A DNA stretch of 64,000 bases from Streptomyces blattellae (GCF_009709555.1 NZ_WJBG01000106.1:124001-188000), one strand, 5' to 3'; positions 42,874 through 51,012 are shown, numbered from the stretch's first letter. The notes: generated from the sequence alone by a model not told the origin. Numbers and translations: made by a program.

Positions 42874-43914
42874 TCACCCGACGGCCTCGGCGCTCTCGCG
42901 GCGGACGGCCTCCGCACGGACGACGGGAGCGACCTCGGTGCCCAGCAGTTCGATGGCACGCATCACGTCACGGTGCCCCACGGTGCCGACGGCGAGTTGC
43001 ACCATGGCCCGCTGGTGGCCCAGCACCTCGTGCTGGTGGAGCAGCTTCTCCGCGACCTGAGCGGGCGAGCCCACCGCGTACATGCTTCCCGGACCGTTCT
43101 TGGCCGCGATGTCGGCCACACCGAGCGGGGGCACGCCGCGCTCGGCGCCGATCGTGTTGAACAGGGCGGCGTCGGCGGGGAAGTAGATGTCGCCGGCCTT
43201 CTGGGAGGTGTCGGCGACGAAGCCGTGCAGGGTGACGGCCATCGGCTGGGCCGGCTGTTCGTAGTGCGCCAGGGCCTCGCGGTAGAGCTCGGCCATGGGC
43301 GCGAAATGGGTGGCCGTGCCGCCGATCGTGCCGAGGGCCAGCGGCAGGCCGAGGGACGCGGCGCGGACGACGGAGTTCGGGCTGCCGCCGACCCCCACCC
43401 ACACCGGAAGCCGGTCCTGCACCGGCCGCGGCAGGATCAGTTCATTGTGCAACGGCGGCCGGAACCGCCCCGAGAAGGTGACCGGCTCCGGCTCACGCAG
43501 GTCCAGCAGCAGGCGCAGCTTCTCGTCGAAGAGGGCGTCGTAGTCGCCCGCGTCATGCCCGAACAGGCGGAACGAGTCGAGCAGCGCTCCTCGGCCCACC
43601 ATGATCTCCGCCCGCCCTCGGGAGGCCAGGTCCACGGCCGTGAACTGCTCGAACACCCGCACAGGATCGTCCGAGCCGAGCACCGTCACCGCGCTGGTGA
43701 GCCGGATCCGTGACGTCCGGGCCGCGGCGGCCCCGAGCAGGACCGCCGGTGCCGGCACGCCGAACCCGGGCCGGTGGTGCTCCCCGAGTCCGAACACATC
43801 CAGCCCGACCTCGTCGGCGAGGGCGATCTCCTCCAGCAGTTCCGGAATCCGCTGGGCCGGACTCACGCCGCCACCGATGCCTACGTCGACGAACGTGAAC
43901 GCGCCGATTTCCAT
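42874..43914 (-). CDS. LLM class flavin-dependent oxidoreductase
   Basis: A 346-residue bacterial-luciferase-fold enzyme (MEIGAFTFVDVGIGGGVSPA, FGLGEHHRPGFGVPAPAVLL, ILLTSAVTVLGSDDPV-like barrel strand, GRAEIMVGRGALLDSFRLFG, LPVWVGVGGSPNSVVRAASL). The EHH motif and GRG loop fit the FMN-dependent LLM group that includes alkanal monooxygenase-like proteins. ATG 43914 (MEIGAFTF) chosen over longer frames that run into an SDR fragment. It is the first gene of an operon with the FrnE-like protein and has TetR operator box C 39-60 bp upstream. No flavin reductase adjoins, though one is encoded at 9.2 kb. Substrate is unknown. Confidence 0.9.
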   Translation of the reverse strand: MEIGAFTFVDVGIGGGVSPAQRIPELLEEIALADEVGLDVFGLGEHHRPGFGVPAPAVLLGAAAARTSRIRLTSAVTVLGSDDPVRVFEQFTAVDLASRGRAEIMVGRGALLDSFRLFGHDAGDYDALFDEKLRLLLDLREPEPVTFSGRFRPPLHNELILPRPVQDRLPVWVGVGGSPNSVVRAASLGLPLALGTIGGTATHFAPMAELYREALAHYEQPAQPMAVTLHGFVADTSQKAGDIYFPADAALFNTIGAERGVPPLGVADIAAKNGPGSMYAVGSPAQVAEKLLHQHEVLGHQRAMVQLAVGTVGHRDVMRAIELLGTEVAPVVRAEAVRRESAEAVG

Positions 43915-43952
43915 GGTCACAACCTCTCTCTGCTTGCACAAGTCAACCAAAG

Positions 43953-43974
43953 AACTGGCGCATGTATTCCGATT
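43953..43974. promoter_or_regulatory. TetR operator box C
   Basis: AACTGGCGCA-N6-CCGATT matches box A at 17 of 22 positions and is identical over the first ten. It lies 39 bp upstream of the LLM gene, in position to repress it. Confidence 0.6.
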
Positions 43975-43984
43975 TAGTCGATCT

Positions 43985-44106
43985 CCTGGTGACTGGCCGT
44001 CCCGGGAGACCAGATAGGCGACCGCCCCGGCGACGTCCTCGGGCCGGCGGACCCGGGCGTCGCAGGAGCGCGCCTCTTCCCGCCCGCTCGGCATGTCGTC
44101 GGGCAA
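43985..44106 (-). pseudogene. Short-chain dehydrogenase fragment
   Basis: About 40 codons reading VRRPEDVAGAVAYLVSRDG, the C-terminal signature of short-chain dehydrogenases (a GRPEDVAxAVxFL-type segment), preceded by unrelated sequence and without the Rossmann or catalytic Tyr/Lys parts. It is a remnant of a gene that once stood upstream of the LLM operon. Confidence 0.5.
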
Positions 44107-44493
44107 CGGTCCTCAATCGCAGGGACACGGCCCGGCTCGCCGATGTCCTCGCGGACGACAGCGTCGTCAGCTACGGGCGCGGGAGGGATGGAGGACGCGC
44201 GGGGTCCCCAGGCGGTCGGGCAGCTGCTCGAACTGTTCCTCGCGGGGTTCCCCGACCTTGAGGTCTCGATCGAGGAGCTGCTCGACATGGAGGGCGGTCG
44301 GGTCGTCGGCCGCTTCATCAGCCGCGGAACTCACACCGGCGAGTTCATGGGGATCGCTCCCACCGGGAGGACCATCGAAGTGAACGGCATCGGCATGTAC
44401 ACCTTCTCCGACGGCAAGGTCGCCAGGGAATGGGTCATGGACGATCTGCTGGGGCTGCTCCAGCAGCTCGGCGCGGTGCCGTCGGCCGCCTGA
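44097..44493 (+). pseudogene. SnoaL-like ester cyclase, frameshifted
   Basis: The N-terminal part (VLNRRDTARLADVLADDSVV, SYGRG) is in one frame and the rest (QAVGQLLELFLAGFPDLEVS, GGRVVGRFISRGTHTGEFMG, GRTIEVNGIGMYTFSDGKVA, REWVMDDLLGLLQQLG) in another. The shift is at about 44180-44200, near GCGCGGGAGGG. The N-terminal 10-15 residues and a start codon with ribosome site are not evident. The second part is well conserved, including the HTGEFMGIAPTGR strand pair. It is the fourth SnoaL-like sequence in the region. A short translated C-terminal product from GTG 44143 cannot be excluded but would lack the first helix. Confidence 0.7.
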
Positions 44494-44511
44494 CGGCGGA
44501 GCCGCGTCAGG

Positions 44512-45903
44512 TCAGCCCCAAGCCGTCACCGGTACGAAGGAGCTGTCGCTCCGGAAGAGATCCGTGCCGTCCGTGCGTTCCACGCGGAGCTGGTAGCCGT
44601 AGTGGCGCAGGTAGTGGCCCGGGTAGTTGTACGACTCGAAGCGCAGGGCGCCGCTGCTGGTGCCGGTGCGGGCGACGAAGGTGGCGTCCTGGGCGAAGGT
44701 GGTCGTGCCGTCACCGGCGTCGAAGCGGGCGCGGAAGTCGTAGTGGCGCAGGTAGTTGCCGGACGCGTCGCGGAAGGAGTAGCCGTTCGCGTCGGCCAGG
44801 CCGGCGACGACCGAGAAGGTGGCGGCCTGCTTCTCCGCGGTCGTGCTGGAGCCGCTGACCACGGGGAGGTTGAGCAGGGAGGACTGGGTCTGCCAGTAGC
44901 GGGTGGGGTAGTTGGCGGACTGGAAGGAGCGGGTGACGCCCTTGGCCAGGGTGGGGCCGCCGGAGACCGTCTCCTTGATCACCGTGAAGTGGCGGGCCGT
45001 TCCGGATACGGCGGGGAGTGCGGCCGGCGCGGACCAGCTGGCGAAGGTGTCGTAGCTGTCGCTGCAGTAGTACGTGCCGTCGCCGTAGCCGTCGAAGAAG
45101 AGGCGCCAGCCGCCGTTGTCGAGTTGCACCAGCGCCGGGCCCTCGCGATAGCTGCCCCAGCCTGCCCAGTTGCCGGTCCGGCTGATGGTGTAGGGGCCGG
45201 TGAGGCTCGACGCGGTGCCGTACTCGATGTACTTCGTCGTCTCGTTCTTCGTGAAGGCGTGGTAGGTCGAGCCGATCCTCACGATGAACGTGTCGATGTG
45301 GTTGGCGCCGATGCCCGACAGGGCCACCGGTGAACTCCATGCCGTGAGAGCGGAGTTGGTGGCCCTCAGCAGGTAAGGCGTGAAGATCCACTCGTCGTCG
45401 GCCGTCGAGCAGGAGACGATCACGTTCACGCTGCCGTCGCTGTCGACGAACCACTCCGGCGCCCAGGCGCGGGAGAGGTTGGCGATCGGGACCGTGTAGT
45501 CGTACAGGAAGGTCCAGTTGACGCGGTCCGAGCTGCGGGCGAAGCCGATGGTGGTGCTGGTGTCCTGCCAGGTGTGTGTGGTGTAGGTGATGTAGTAGTA
45601 ACCGTTTGTGTGCTTGAAGATGCTCGCGTCACGGATGCGGTTGCTGGGCGGCGTGTAGGCGGATGCCTGGACCAGGCGGAAGTCGGTCGCGTCGTCCGAC
45701 GTGTAGACGTTCACCGTGCCGTCGTCGCTGTTGAGGAACGGCACGATCGTGTAGCGGGTGGCCGAGCCGCTCGGCGGTGCGGCGGCCACGGCCGTGCCGA
45801 GCAGGCCGGGCACTTCGCCGAGCACGAGTGCGGTGGCGGGCAGGGCGGCCATCGCGCGCAGCAGGGTGCGTCGGGACGGCGTGGGGGGACGTGTGGTGGT
45901 CAT
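44512..45903 (-). CDS. Secreted GH43-like beta-propeller glycosidase with AbfB domain
   Basis: A 463-residue exported protein. It has a Tat signal (PSRRTLLRAMAALPATALVL, cleavage near VAA-AP), then a five-bladed beta-propeller of the GH43/GH62-like type (residues about 50-310), then an AbfB/CBM42 beta-trefoil (VTRSFQSANYPTRYWQ, FRDASGNYLRHYDFRARFD, FESYNYPGHYLRHYGYQLRV). Acidic residues at the family positions are visible in NRIRDASIF, RAWAPEWFVD and GSYREGPALV, so it is probably active, likely on arabinofuranosyl side chains, the AbfB ligand. ATG 45903 follows GGGAG. A CCGAAC-AAA-GTTCGG inverted repeat lies 36 bp upstream, a candidate sugar-responsive operator. Confidence 0.87.
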   Translation of the reverse strand: MTTTRPPTPSRRTLLRAMAALPATALVLGEVPGLLGTAVAAAPPSGSATRYTIVPFLNSDDGTVNVYTSDDATDFRLVQASAYTPPSNRIRDASIFKHTNGYYYITYTTHTWQDTSTTIGFARSSDRVNWTFLYDYTVPIANLSRAWAPEWFVDSDGSVNVIVSCSTADDEWIFTPYLLRATNSALTAWSSPVALSGIGANHIDTFIVRIGSTYHAFTKNETTKYIEYGTASSLTGPYTISRTGNWAGWGSYREGPALVQLDNGGWRLFFDGYGDGTYYCSDSYDTFASWSAPAALPAVSGTARHFTVIKETVSGGPTLAKGVTRSFQSANYPTRYWQTQSSLLNLPVVSGSSTTAEKQAATFSVVAGLADANGYSFRDASGNYLRHYDFRARFDAGDGTTTFAQDATFVARTGTSSGALRFESYNYPGHYLRHYGYQLRVERTDGTDLFRSDSSFVPVTAWG

Positions 45904-45938
45904 GTGCGGCTCTCCCTCCGACAGGGATGTACGACATG

Positions 45939-45953
45939 CCGAACAAAGTTCGG
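45939..45953. promoter_or_regulatory. Inverted repeat CCGAAC-AAA-GTTCGG
   Basis: Perfect 6-bp arms with a 3-base centre, 36 bp upstream of the GH43-like gene. Typical size and place for a LacI/ROK-type operator. Confidence 0.5.
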
Positions 45954-46081
45954 AAAGTCGGTCAGAAGGTAAGGGCGAGGTGTAGGGCCGTCAATGCTTT
46001 GGACGCGACCAGGTGAGGCCTGTGTGAAGTCCGGGAAGCGGCTGTCAGGCCAGGGGCGTTCCGTCAGCGCCCCGCGGACGT

Positions 46082-46093
46082 TACCGTTCGGTA
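46082..46093. promoter_or_regulatory. Inverted repeat TACCG-TT-CGGTA
   Basis: Five-base arms around TT, followed by TAGACAAT (-10-like) about 20 bp before the amidase ATG. TACCG-N2-CGGTA resembles many TetR-family half-sites. Regulator not identified. Confidence 0.45.
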
Positions 46094-46119
46094 GACAATG
46101 TGCTTCGGAGGTGTCCCCC

Positions 46120-47544
46120 ATGACGCTCGACCGTGCCGCAGGCCTCGCGGAGTCCGCCCGTGCGCTGGCCGCCGGGGAGGTGACGTCCCGGGCCATGGTG
46201 ACCGAGGCCCTGGCCCGGATCGGGGCGAGCCAGGGATCGCTGAACGCCTTTCGGATCGTACGGGCCGAGGCCGCGCTCGCGGAGGCGGACGCGGCCGACC
46301 GGGAACTGGCCTCCGGTGGGCGCCGGCCGCTGCTCGGAGTGCCGGTGGCCGTCAAGGACGACATGGACGTGGCCGGGGAACCTACCGCGTTCGGATGTCC
46401 GGGCGAGTTCCCGCCCGTCGCCGAGGACGGTGAGGCGGTACGGCGGCTGCGCGCGGCCGGGGCCGTGATCGTCGGCAAGACCAACACCTGCGAACTGGGG
46501 CAGTGGCCGTTCACCGAGGGGCCGTCCTTCGGCGCGACCCGCAACCCCTGGCACCCGGAGCACACCCCGGGCGGCTCGTCCGGCGGTTCCGCGGCCGCGG
46601 TCGCCGCCGGCCTGGTGCCCGCCGCGCTCGGTTCGGACGGCGCCGGTTCGGTGCGGATCCCGGCCTCCTGGACCCATCTGATCGGCATCAAGCCACAGCG
46701 CGGGCGCATCTCCACCTGGCCGCTCGGCGAGTCCTTCCAGGGCATCACCGTCAACGGCCCCCTCGCCCGCACGGTCGCCGACGCCGCCCTGCTCCTCGAC
46801 GCGGCCAGCGGCAACCACGCACAGGACCCGCACCGGCCGCCCGCCCTGAACATGTCCGAGGCGGTGGGCCGCGACCCCGGACGGCTGCGTATCGCGCTCT
46901 CCCTGAAGCCGCCGTTCACCGCCCTGCCCGCACGGCTCCTGCCGGAGGTGCGGGCCCGGGTCGTCGAACTCGCCGAGAGACTCGGCCGGTTGGGGCACAC
47001 CGTCGAGGAGGCCCACCCGCCGTACGGCCAGATCGGCCTGGCCTTCCTCCCCCGCGCGACCGCAGGGATCGCCGAGCGCGTCCGCGACGTGCCCTTCCCC
47101 GACCTCCTCGACCGGCGCACCCGGGACGCCGCGCGGCTCGGCAGGCTGCTGGGCGGGCCCCCGCTGCGTGCCGCGCGGCGGGCCGAGGCAGTCCTGCACC
47201 GCCGTATCGGCGGGTTCTTCGAGTCGTACGACGTGATCCTCGCGCCCACGACGGCCGCTCCCCCGCCGCGCATCGGCTCGATGCTGAACCTCGGCGGCCT
47301 GGCCACCGACCGCGCGATGATCGCCGCCTGCCCGTACGCCTGGCCGTGGAACGTGCTGGGCTGGCCCGGGGTCAGCGTCCCGGCGGGGTTCGTGGCCGGC
47401 GGGCTGCCGGTGGGCGCGCAGGTGCTCGGCCCGGCGAACAGTGAACCCCTTCTGCTGTCGCTGGCCGCGCAGTTGGAGGCGGACCAGCGCTGGCACGAGC
47501 TGTGGCCGCCGGACCAGGAGACCGCGGACGCGCCCGCCGCGTGA
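46120..47544 (+). CDS. Amidase (amidase signature family)
   Basis: A 474-residue amidase-signature hydrolase. The catalytic Lys79 is in GVPVAVKDDMDV, the cis-Ser is in TPGGSSGGSAAAVAAG (Ser153/154) and the nucleophile is Ser177 in GSDGAGSVRIPAS, where Ala replaces the second Gly of the usual GGGS. The C-terminal half (GINVLGWPGVSVPAGF-like segment NVLGWPGVSVPAGFVAGGLP) is standard. No signal peptide. ATG 46120 follows CGGAGGTG; the preceding 60 bp contain a TACCG-TT-CGGTA repeat and a -10-like element. It stands alone; the stop codon lies inside the first unit of a 14-bp minisatellite. Substrate unknown (amide, carbamate or aryl-amide). Confidence 0.92.
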   Translation: MTLDRAAGLAESARALAAGEVTSRAMVTEALARIGASQGSLNAFRIVRAEAALAEADAADRELASGGRRPLLGVPVAVKDDMDVAGEPTAFGCPGEFPPVAEDGEAVRRLRAAGAVIVGKTNTCELGQWPFTEGPSFGATRNPWHPEHTPGGSSGGSAAAVAAGLVPAALGSDGAGSVRIPASWTHLIGIKPQRGRISTWPLGESFQGITVNGPLARTVADAALLLDAASGNHAQDPHRPPALNMSEAVGRDPGRLRIALSLKPPFTALPARLLPEVRARVVELAERLGRLGHTVEEAHPPYGQIGLAFLPRATAGIAERVRDVPFPDLLDRRTRDAARLGRLLGGPPLRAARRAEAVLHRRIGGFFESYDVILAPTTAAPPPRIGSMLNLGGLATDRAMIAACPYAWPWNVLGWPGVSVPAGFVAGGLPVGAQVLGPANSEPLLLSLAAQLEADQRWHELWPPDQETADAPAA

Positions 47545-47610
47545 GCGGGTTCGCGTGAGCGGGTTCGCGTGAGCGGGTTCGCGTGAGCGGGTTCGCGTGA
47601 GCGGGTTCGC
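47541..47610. repeat. 14-bp minisatellite (GTGAGCGGGTTCGC), five copies
   Basis: Five perfect head-to-tail copies start at the amidase stop codon (the TGA is inside unit 1). Degenerate partial units follow to about 47660 (GTGAGCGGATCC, GTGAGCGGGTTCGG). Noncoding. Confidence 0.92.
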
Positions 47611-47686
47611 GTCCCGGCGCGTGAGCGGATCCGGTGCGGCCTTGTGAGCGGGTTCGGGGCCGGGATGTGACCCGTACGCTGTGACC

Positions 47687-47905
47687 ATGGACGAAGCGTC
47701 GATGGTCGGGCTGATGGGACGGGTGACCGGTGCGGTCGGTCCCGGGCTCGTCGGCGAGGTGATCGTCCGGGTGCGGGGCGGCGCCGAGCACTTTCTCGCG
47801 TACCCCGCCTCCGCGAAGGACCGGATCGAGCCGGGGACGCTCGTGATGGTGATCGAGTATCTGCCGCCGCGCACCGTCTATGTGTCGGCGGCGTACGACA
47901 GTTGA
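47687..47905 (+). CDS. NfeD-like small protein
   Basis: A 72-residue protein resembling the soluble OB-fold domain of NfeD (GLMGRVTGAVGPGLVGEVIV, RVRGGAEHFLAYPASAKDRI, EPGTLVMVIEYLPPRTVYVS). It lacks the membrane and protease parts of long NfeD. ATG 47687 is chosen; GTG 47681 is in frame. A flotillin/SPFH gene follows after 160 bp in the same direction. NfeD-flotillin pairs are a known functional association, so partnership in membrane microdomains is likely. The separation of 160 bp suggests flotillin may also have its own promoter. Confidence 0.75.
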   Translation: MDEASMVGLMGRVTGAVGPGLVGEVIVRVRGGAEHFLAYPASAKDRIEPGTLVMVIEYLPPRTVYVSAAYDS

Positions 47906-48065
47906 CGGTCCGTCGGGTAATTCGATCGCCGTGCGTCGGCCTTCCGCCACCGGTTGGCATCAGGACTGCAACAACGGTCCCCCGGTATCTGTACCACCGC
48001 CGGACCGCGCGGGAAACTCCCGACGTTCGGTGCCGAAAGGGCACCTGTCCAAGGGGGGTGTGCCG

Positions 48066-49460
48066 ATGTCCATCGGCGTCATCGCGGCAGCGACCGCAGC
48101 GGTCGCTCTGGTACTGATCGCTCTGTTCAAACTGATGTGGCGCGTGGCCGAACCGAACGAGGCCCTGATCATCTCGGGCTCCAAGCACAAGATGGAGGGC
48201 CTGACGGAGGGCATGAACTTCCGTATCGTCACCGGGCGCGGCACCCTCGTGCTGCCCGGTATGCAGGCGGTGCGCAAACTGTCCCTCGATCTGAACCAGA
48301 CCGAACTGGCCGTGGAGTGCGTGACCTTCCAGGGCATTCCGCTGAAGATCCGGGGCGTGGTCATCTTCAAGGTGGGCGACGACTTCGTGTCCATCGCGAA
48401 CGCGGCCCGCCGCTTCCTGGGCCAGCAGAAGCGGGTCTCGGAGCGGGTGCACAATGTGTTCGCCGGTCATCTCCGGTCCATCGTGGGCGGGTTGACGGTC
48501 GAGGACATGATCCGGGACCGCGAGAAGCTGACCGGCCAGACCCGGGCGGCGTGCGGTACGGAGATGGAGAAACTGGGGCTGATCGTCGACTCGTTGCAGA
48601 TCCACGAGATCGAGGACCCGACCGGCTACATCAAGAACCTGGCCATGCCGCACGCGGCGGCCGTCCAGCGGGACGCCCGGATCGCCCAGGCCGAGGCCAA
48701 CCGTCTCGCCACCGAGGCCGAGCAGCAGGCCGCCGCGCGCATGGCGGAGGCCACCCGGGACAGCGAGATCCTCCAGGCCGGCTACCAGGCCGAGCGGGAC
48801 GACGCCTCGGCGCGCGCCAAGCAGGCCGGTCCGCTCGCCGAGGCCGCCGCCCGGCAGGAGGTCGTCGTCCAGGAGACCCGGGTCGCGGAGTTGAAGGCGG
48901 CCCGGCGCGAGCAACAGCTCCAGGCTGACGTCCGCAAGCCGGCCGACGCCAAGGCCTACGAGAAACGGACACTCGCCGAGGCCGAGCGCGACGCCCGTAT
49001 CTCCGCGGCGCAGGCCAAGGCCAAGGAGACCGAGCTCGCGGCCGCGGCCGAGGCAACCGCGACGCAGGTCACCGGTGAGGCCGAGGCCGCCGCCCGGCAG
49101 GCCAAGGGGCTCGCCGTCGCCGAGGCGGCGCGGGCGAAGGCGCTCGCGGAGGCCGAGGGAATCAAGGCACGGAGCGCTGCGCTGGCGGAGAACCAGGAGG
49201 CGGTGATCGCGCAGCAACTGGCCGAACGGTGGCCGGAGATCGTGGAGGCCGGGGCGTCCGCGTTCGGCAACGTCGACAACATGGTTCTGCTCAACGGGGC
49301 GGACGGGATGGCGGACATGTTCGCCAAGGCGCTCACGATGGGTGGGACCGGGTTGGGGCTGGCTCGGCAGCTGCTGTCGTCCATGAACGGGGCGCCCGTG
49401 CCTGCCGACGGCTCGGCCGGGGTCAATGGGATGCCTGGTGACAAGGTCGCTGTGGAATAG
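48066..49460 (+). CDS. SPFH/band 7 flotillin-like protein
   Basis: A 464-residue flotillin-like scaffold. It has an N-terminal membrane anchor (SIGVIAAATAAVALVLIALF, residues 2-21), an SPFH domain of about residues 30-200 (LVLPGMQAVRKLSLDLNQTE, GVVIFKVGDDFVSIANAARR), then a long Ala/Glu-rich coiled coil (repeated EAE/AKA-type segments, residues about 200-385) with the flotillin AEAEG signature, and a C-terminal domain (AEGIKARSAALAENQEAVIA, FGNVDNMVLLNGADGMADMF). It organises lipid microdomains in relatives. ATG 48066 is used; GTG 48060 would add two residues. Neighbour of an NfeD-like gene. A GCCCCC-N4-GGGGGC hairpin at 49549-49564 may end the mRNA. Confidence 0.9.
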   Translation: MSIGVIAAATAAVALVLIALFKLMWRVAEPNEALIISGSKHKMEGLTEGMNFRIVTGRGTLVLPGMQAVRKLSLDLNQTELAVECVTFQGIPLKIRGVVIFKVGDDFVSIANAARRFLGQQKRVSERVHNVFAGHLRSIVGGLTVEDMIRDREKLTGQTRAACGTEMEKLGLIVDSLQIHEIEDPTGYIKNLAMPHAAAVQRDARIAQAEANRLATEAEQQAAARMAEATRDSEILQAGYQAERDDASARAKQAGPLAEAAARQEVVVQETRVAELKAARREQQLQADVRKPADAKAYEKRTLAEAERDARISAAQAKAKETELAAAAEATATQVTGEAEAAARQAKGLAVAEAARAKALAEAEGIKARSAALAENQEAVIAQQLAERWPEIVEAGASAFGNVDNMVLLNGADGMADMFAKALTMGGTGLGLARQLLSSMNGAPVPADGSAGVNGMPGDKVAVE

Positions 49461-49590
49461 GTGCAGGCCGACAAGGAGTCGTAGCGCCATGGCTTCGGCT
49501 GTGGCGGCCAACTGCGGGTGGTACGTGGTTGATCGCGCGGTACCCCGGGCCCCCTGACGGGGGCGCGGGTCGCGGCACTAGCGTGAGGGC

Positions 49591-50037
49591 GTGACTTCCT
49601 TTGCCGAGCAGGATGTGCCGGGGCGCTACGGGCCCACCGCCACCACTGAAGCCGAGCCGGGTGATGTCGGGCGGGTGCGCACCGAGTACTCGCCCGCGCA
49701 CGACGGCGACCCCGATCCCGGGGAGATCGTGTGGACGTGGGTGCCTTTCGAAGAGAACGACGGGCGGGGCAAGGACCGTCCGGTACTGGTGGTGGCGCGC
49801 GAGGCCGGCGGCACCTTTCTCGCGGTGCAGTTGTCGAGCAAACGGCATGACGGGCACCGCGAGTGGGTGCCGATCGGGAACGGGCCGTGGGACACGTCGG
49901 GGCGCGACTCGTGGGTCGATGTCGACCGGGTGCTGCGGCTGCACGAGGAGGGCATGCGCCGGGAGGCGTGCGCACTGGACCGGATGCGGTTCAACTCCGT
50001 CGTGCACCGGCTGCGGTTGCGGTACGGCTGGACGTGA
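49591..50037 (+). CDS. PemK/MazF family protein without adjacent antitoxin
   Basis: A 148-residue PemK/MazF-fold protein (SH3-like barrel). The signature is GEIVWTWVPFEENDGRGKDR followed by PVLVVAREAGGTFLAVQLSS and WVDVDRVLRLHEEGMRREAC. The N-terminal 45 residues are longer than classical MazF. The conserved basic and Ser/Thr residues of the RNA-cleaving site are only partly evident, so it could be catalytically divergent; many actinobacterial chromosomal PemK-like proteins are. No antitoxin gene is seen upstream or downstream, in either strand, within 130 bp. Start GTG 49591. Toxin activity is therefore uncertain. Confidence 0.8.
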   Translation: MTSFAEQDVPGRYGPTATTEAEPGDVGRVRTEYSPAHDGDPDPGEIVWTWVPFEENDGRGKDRPVLVVAREAGGTFLAVQLSSKRHDGHREWVPIGNGPWDTSGRDSWVDVDRVLRLHEEGMRREACALDRMRFNSVVHRLRLRYGWT

Positions 50038-50109
50038 TGCAGCATGCCGCGGGCCGTCTGTGGCGGGTCGCTTCCGCTCGCTCGGCTGCTCCGTGCCCCT
50101 ACGGGACAC

Positions 50110-50913
50110 TCAGGCGAAGGCCCGCTCGAACGCGCCGCGGACCGTCGCATGCGTCGCCCGGTCCAGTACCGCGAAGGTGACGCGTTCGAACCGGCCCTTG
50201 AACCGTCCGTCGACCAGCAGCCCCCGAAACGCCCCCGCCACCTGCGCCGGATCGTTGCGGAACACGCCGCAGCCCCAGGCGCCCAGCACCAGCCGCCGGT
50301 AGCCGTTGGCCACGGCCGTCTCCAGCACCCGCTCGGCCCGGACCGCCAGGGCCCGCGGCAGCTCCCCCGCGCGCTCCGGCGCCGTACGCAGGACCACACC
50401 GGCATTGGGCGCCGCGGCCGTCAGGAAACCGGCGGTGTACGGCTCGTCCAGCAGACGGCCGTCGTCGTCGCGGAAGACGGGTACGGCCGGTGAGTGGATG
50501 ACACGGTCGGTGTAGAACGGGTCGCGGTGGGCGCGGTGGTGGTCGTAGAACTCCCGCACTCCGGACAGGCAGGTGTACAGCGCGGAGGCCCGGCACAGGG
50601 CCTCCTCCTGGGCCTGCGCGCCATTGAGGAAGCCGCCGCCGGGGTTTCGGGCGGAGGCGAAGTTCAGGACGGCGACTTCGGGGGCGAGCCGGCGGGCGGC
50701 CTCCAGGCTGCTCTCGCCGGTGACCTCGAAGAACGTGTCCACCGAAAGCGGCGGAGCCACCGGCACCGGGTCCGGCCCGTACATCCGCGTGCCGTCCCGC
50801 GCGGCCTCGATCGCCGCGGTGAGGGAGATCTCGCTGCCGTCCGCGGCGCGGTACGCGCCCGCCGTCACGATCTGCGCCGTCTCCCGCGCGATGCCACGGA
50901 GGCGTGCGCTCAT
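50110..50913 (-). CDS. TIGR02452 family macrodomain (PARG-like) protein
   Basis: A 267-residue protein of the TIGR02452 family, which has the fold of bacterial poly(ADP-ribose) glycohydrolase. The substrate loop is NFASARNPGGGFLNGAQAQE followed by EALCRAS: the GGG plus Q-E-E arrangement matches the PARG catalytic signature with paired Glu. The C-terminal GYRRLVLGAWGCGVFRNDP is also canonical. Start ATG 50913. Convergent with the PemK-like gene and divergent from egtA. Role could be removal of ADP-ribose marks or handling of ADP-ribose metabolites; it has been linked to ADP-ribosylating toxin/antitoxin systems elsewhere but no such toxin gene is visible here. Confidence 0.88.
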   Translation of the reverse strand: MSARLRGIARETAQIVTAGAYRAADGSEISLTAAIEAARDGTRMYGPDPVPVAPPLSVDTFFEVTGESSLEAARRLAPEVAVLNFASARNPGGGFLNGAQAQEEALCRASALYTCLSGVREFYDHHRAHRDPFYTDRVIHSPAVPVFRDDDGRLLDEPYTAGFLTAAAPNAGVVLRTAPERAGELPRALAVRAERVLETAVANGYRRLVLGAWGCGVFRNDPAQVAGAFRGLLVDGRFKGRFERVTFAVLDRATHATVRGAFERAFA

Positions 50914-51012
50914 GGCGCCACCCCCGTGGGCGTCATGAGCGCACGCCCCGCGCGCTCCCCCGTCGTGCTCATGCACGCATCGTGAGCGATGCTGGTCATG
51001 CGGTGCAACAGG

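Noticed and set aside
45939..46093. A single shared regulator for the GH43-like and amidase promoters
   Set aside because: The two inverted repeats differ in sequence and spacing, so common control is not supported.
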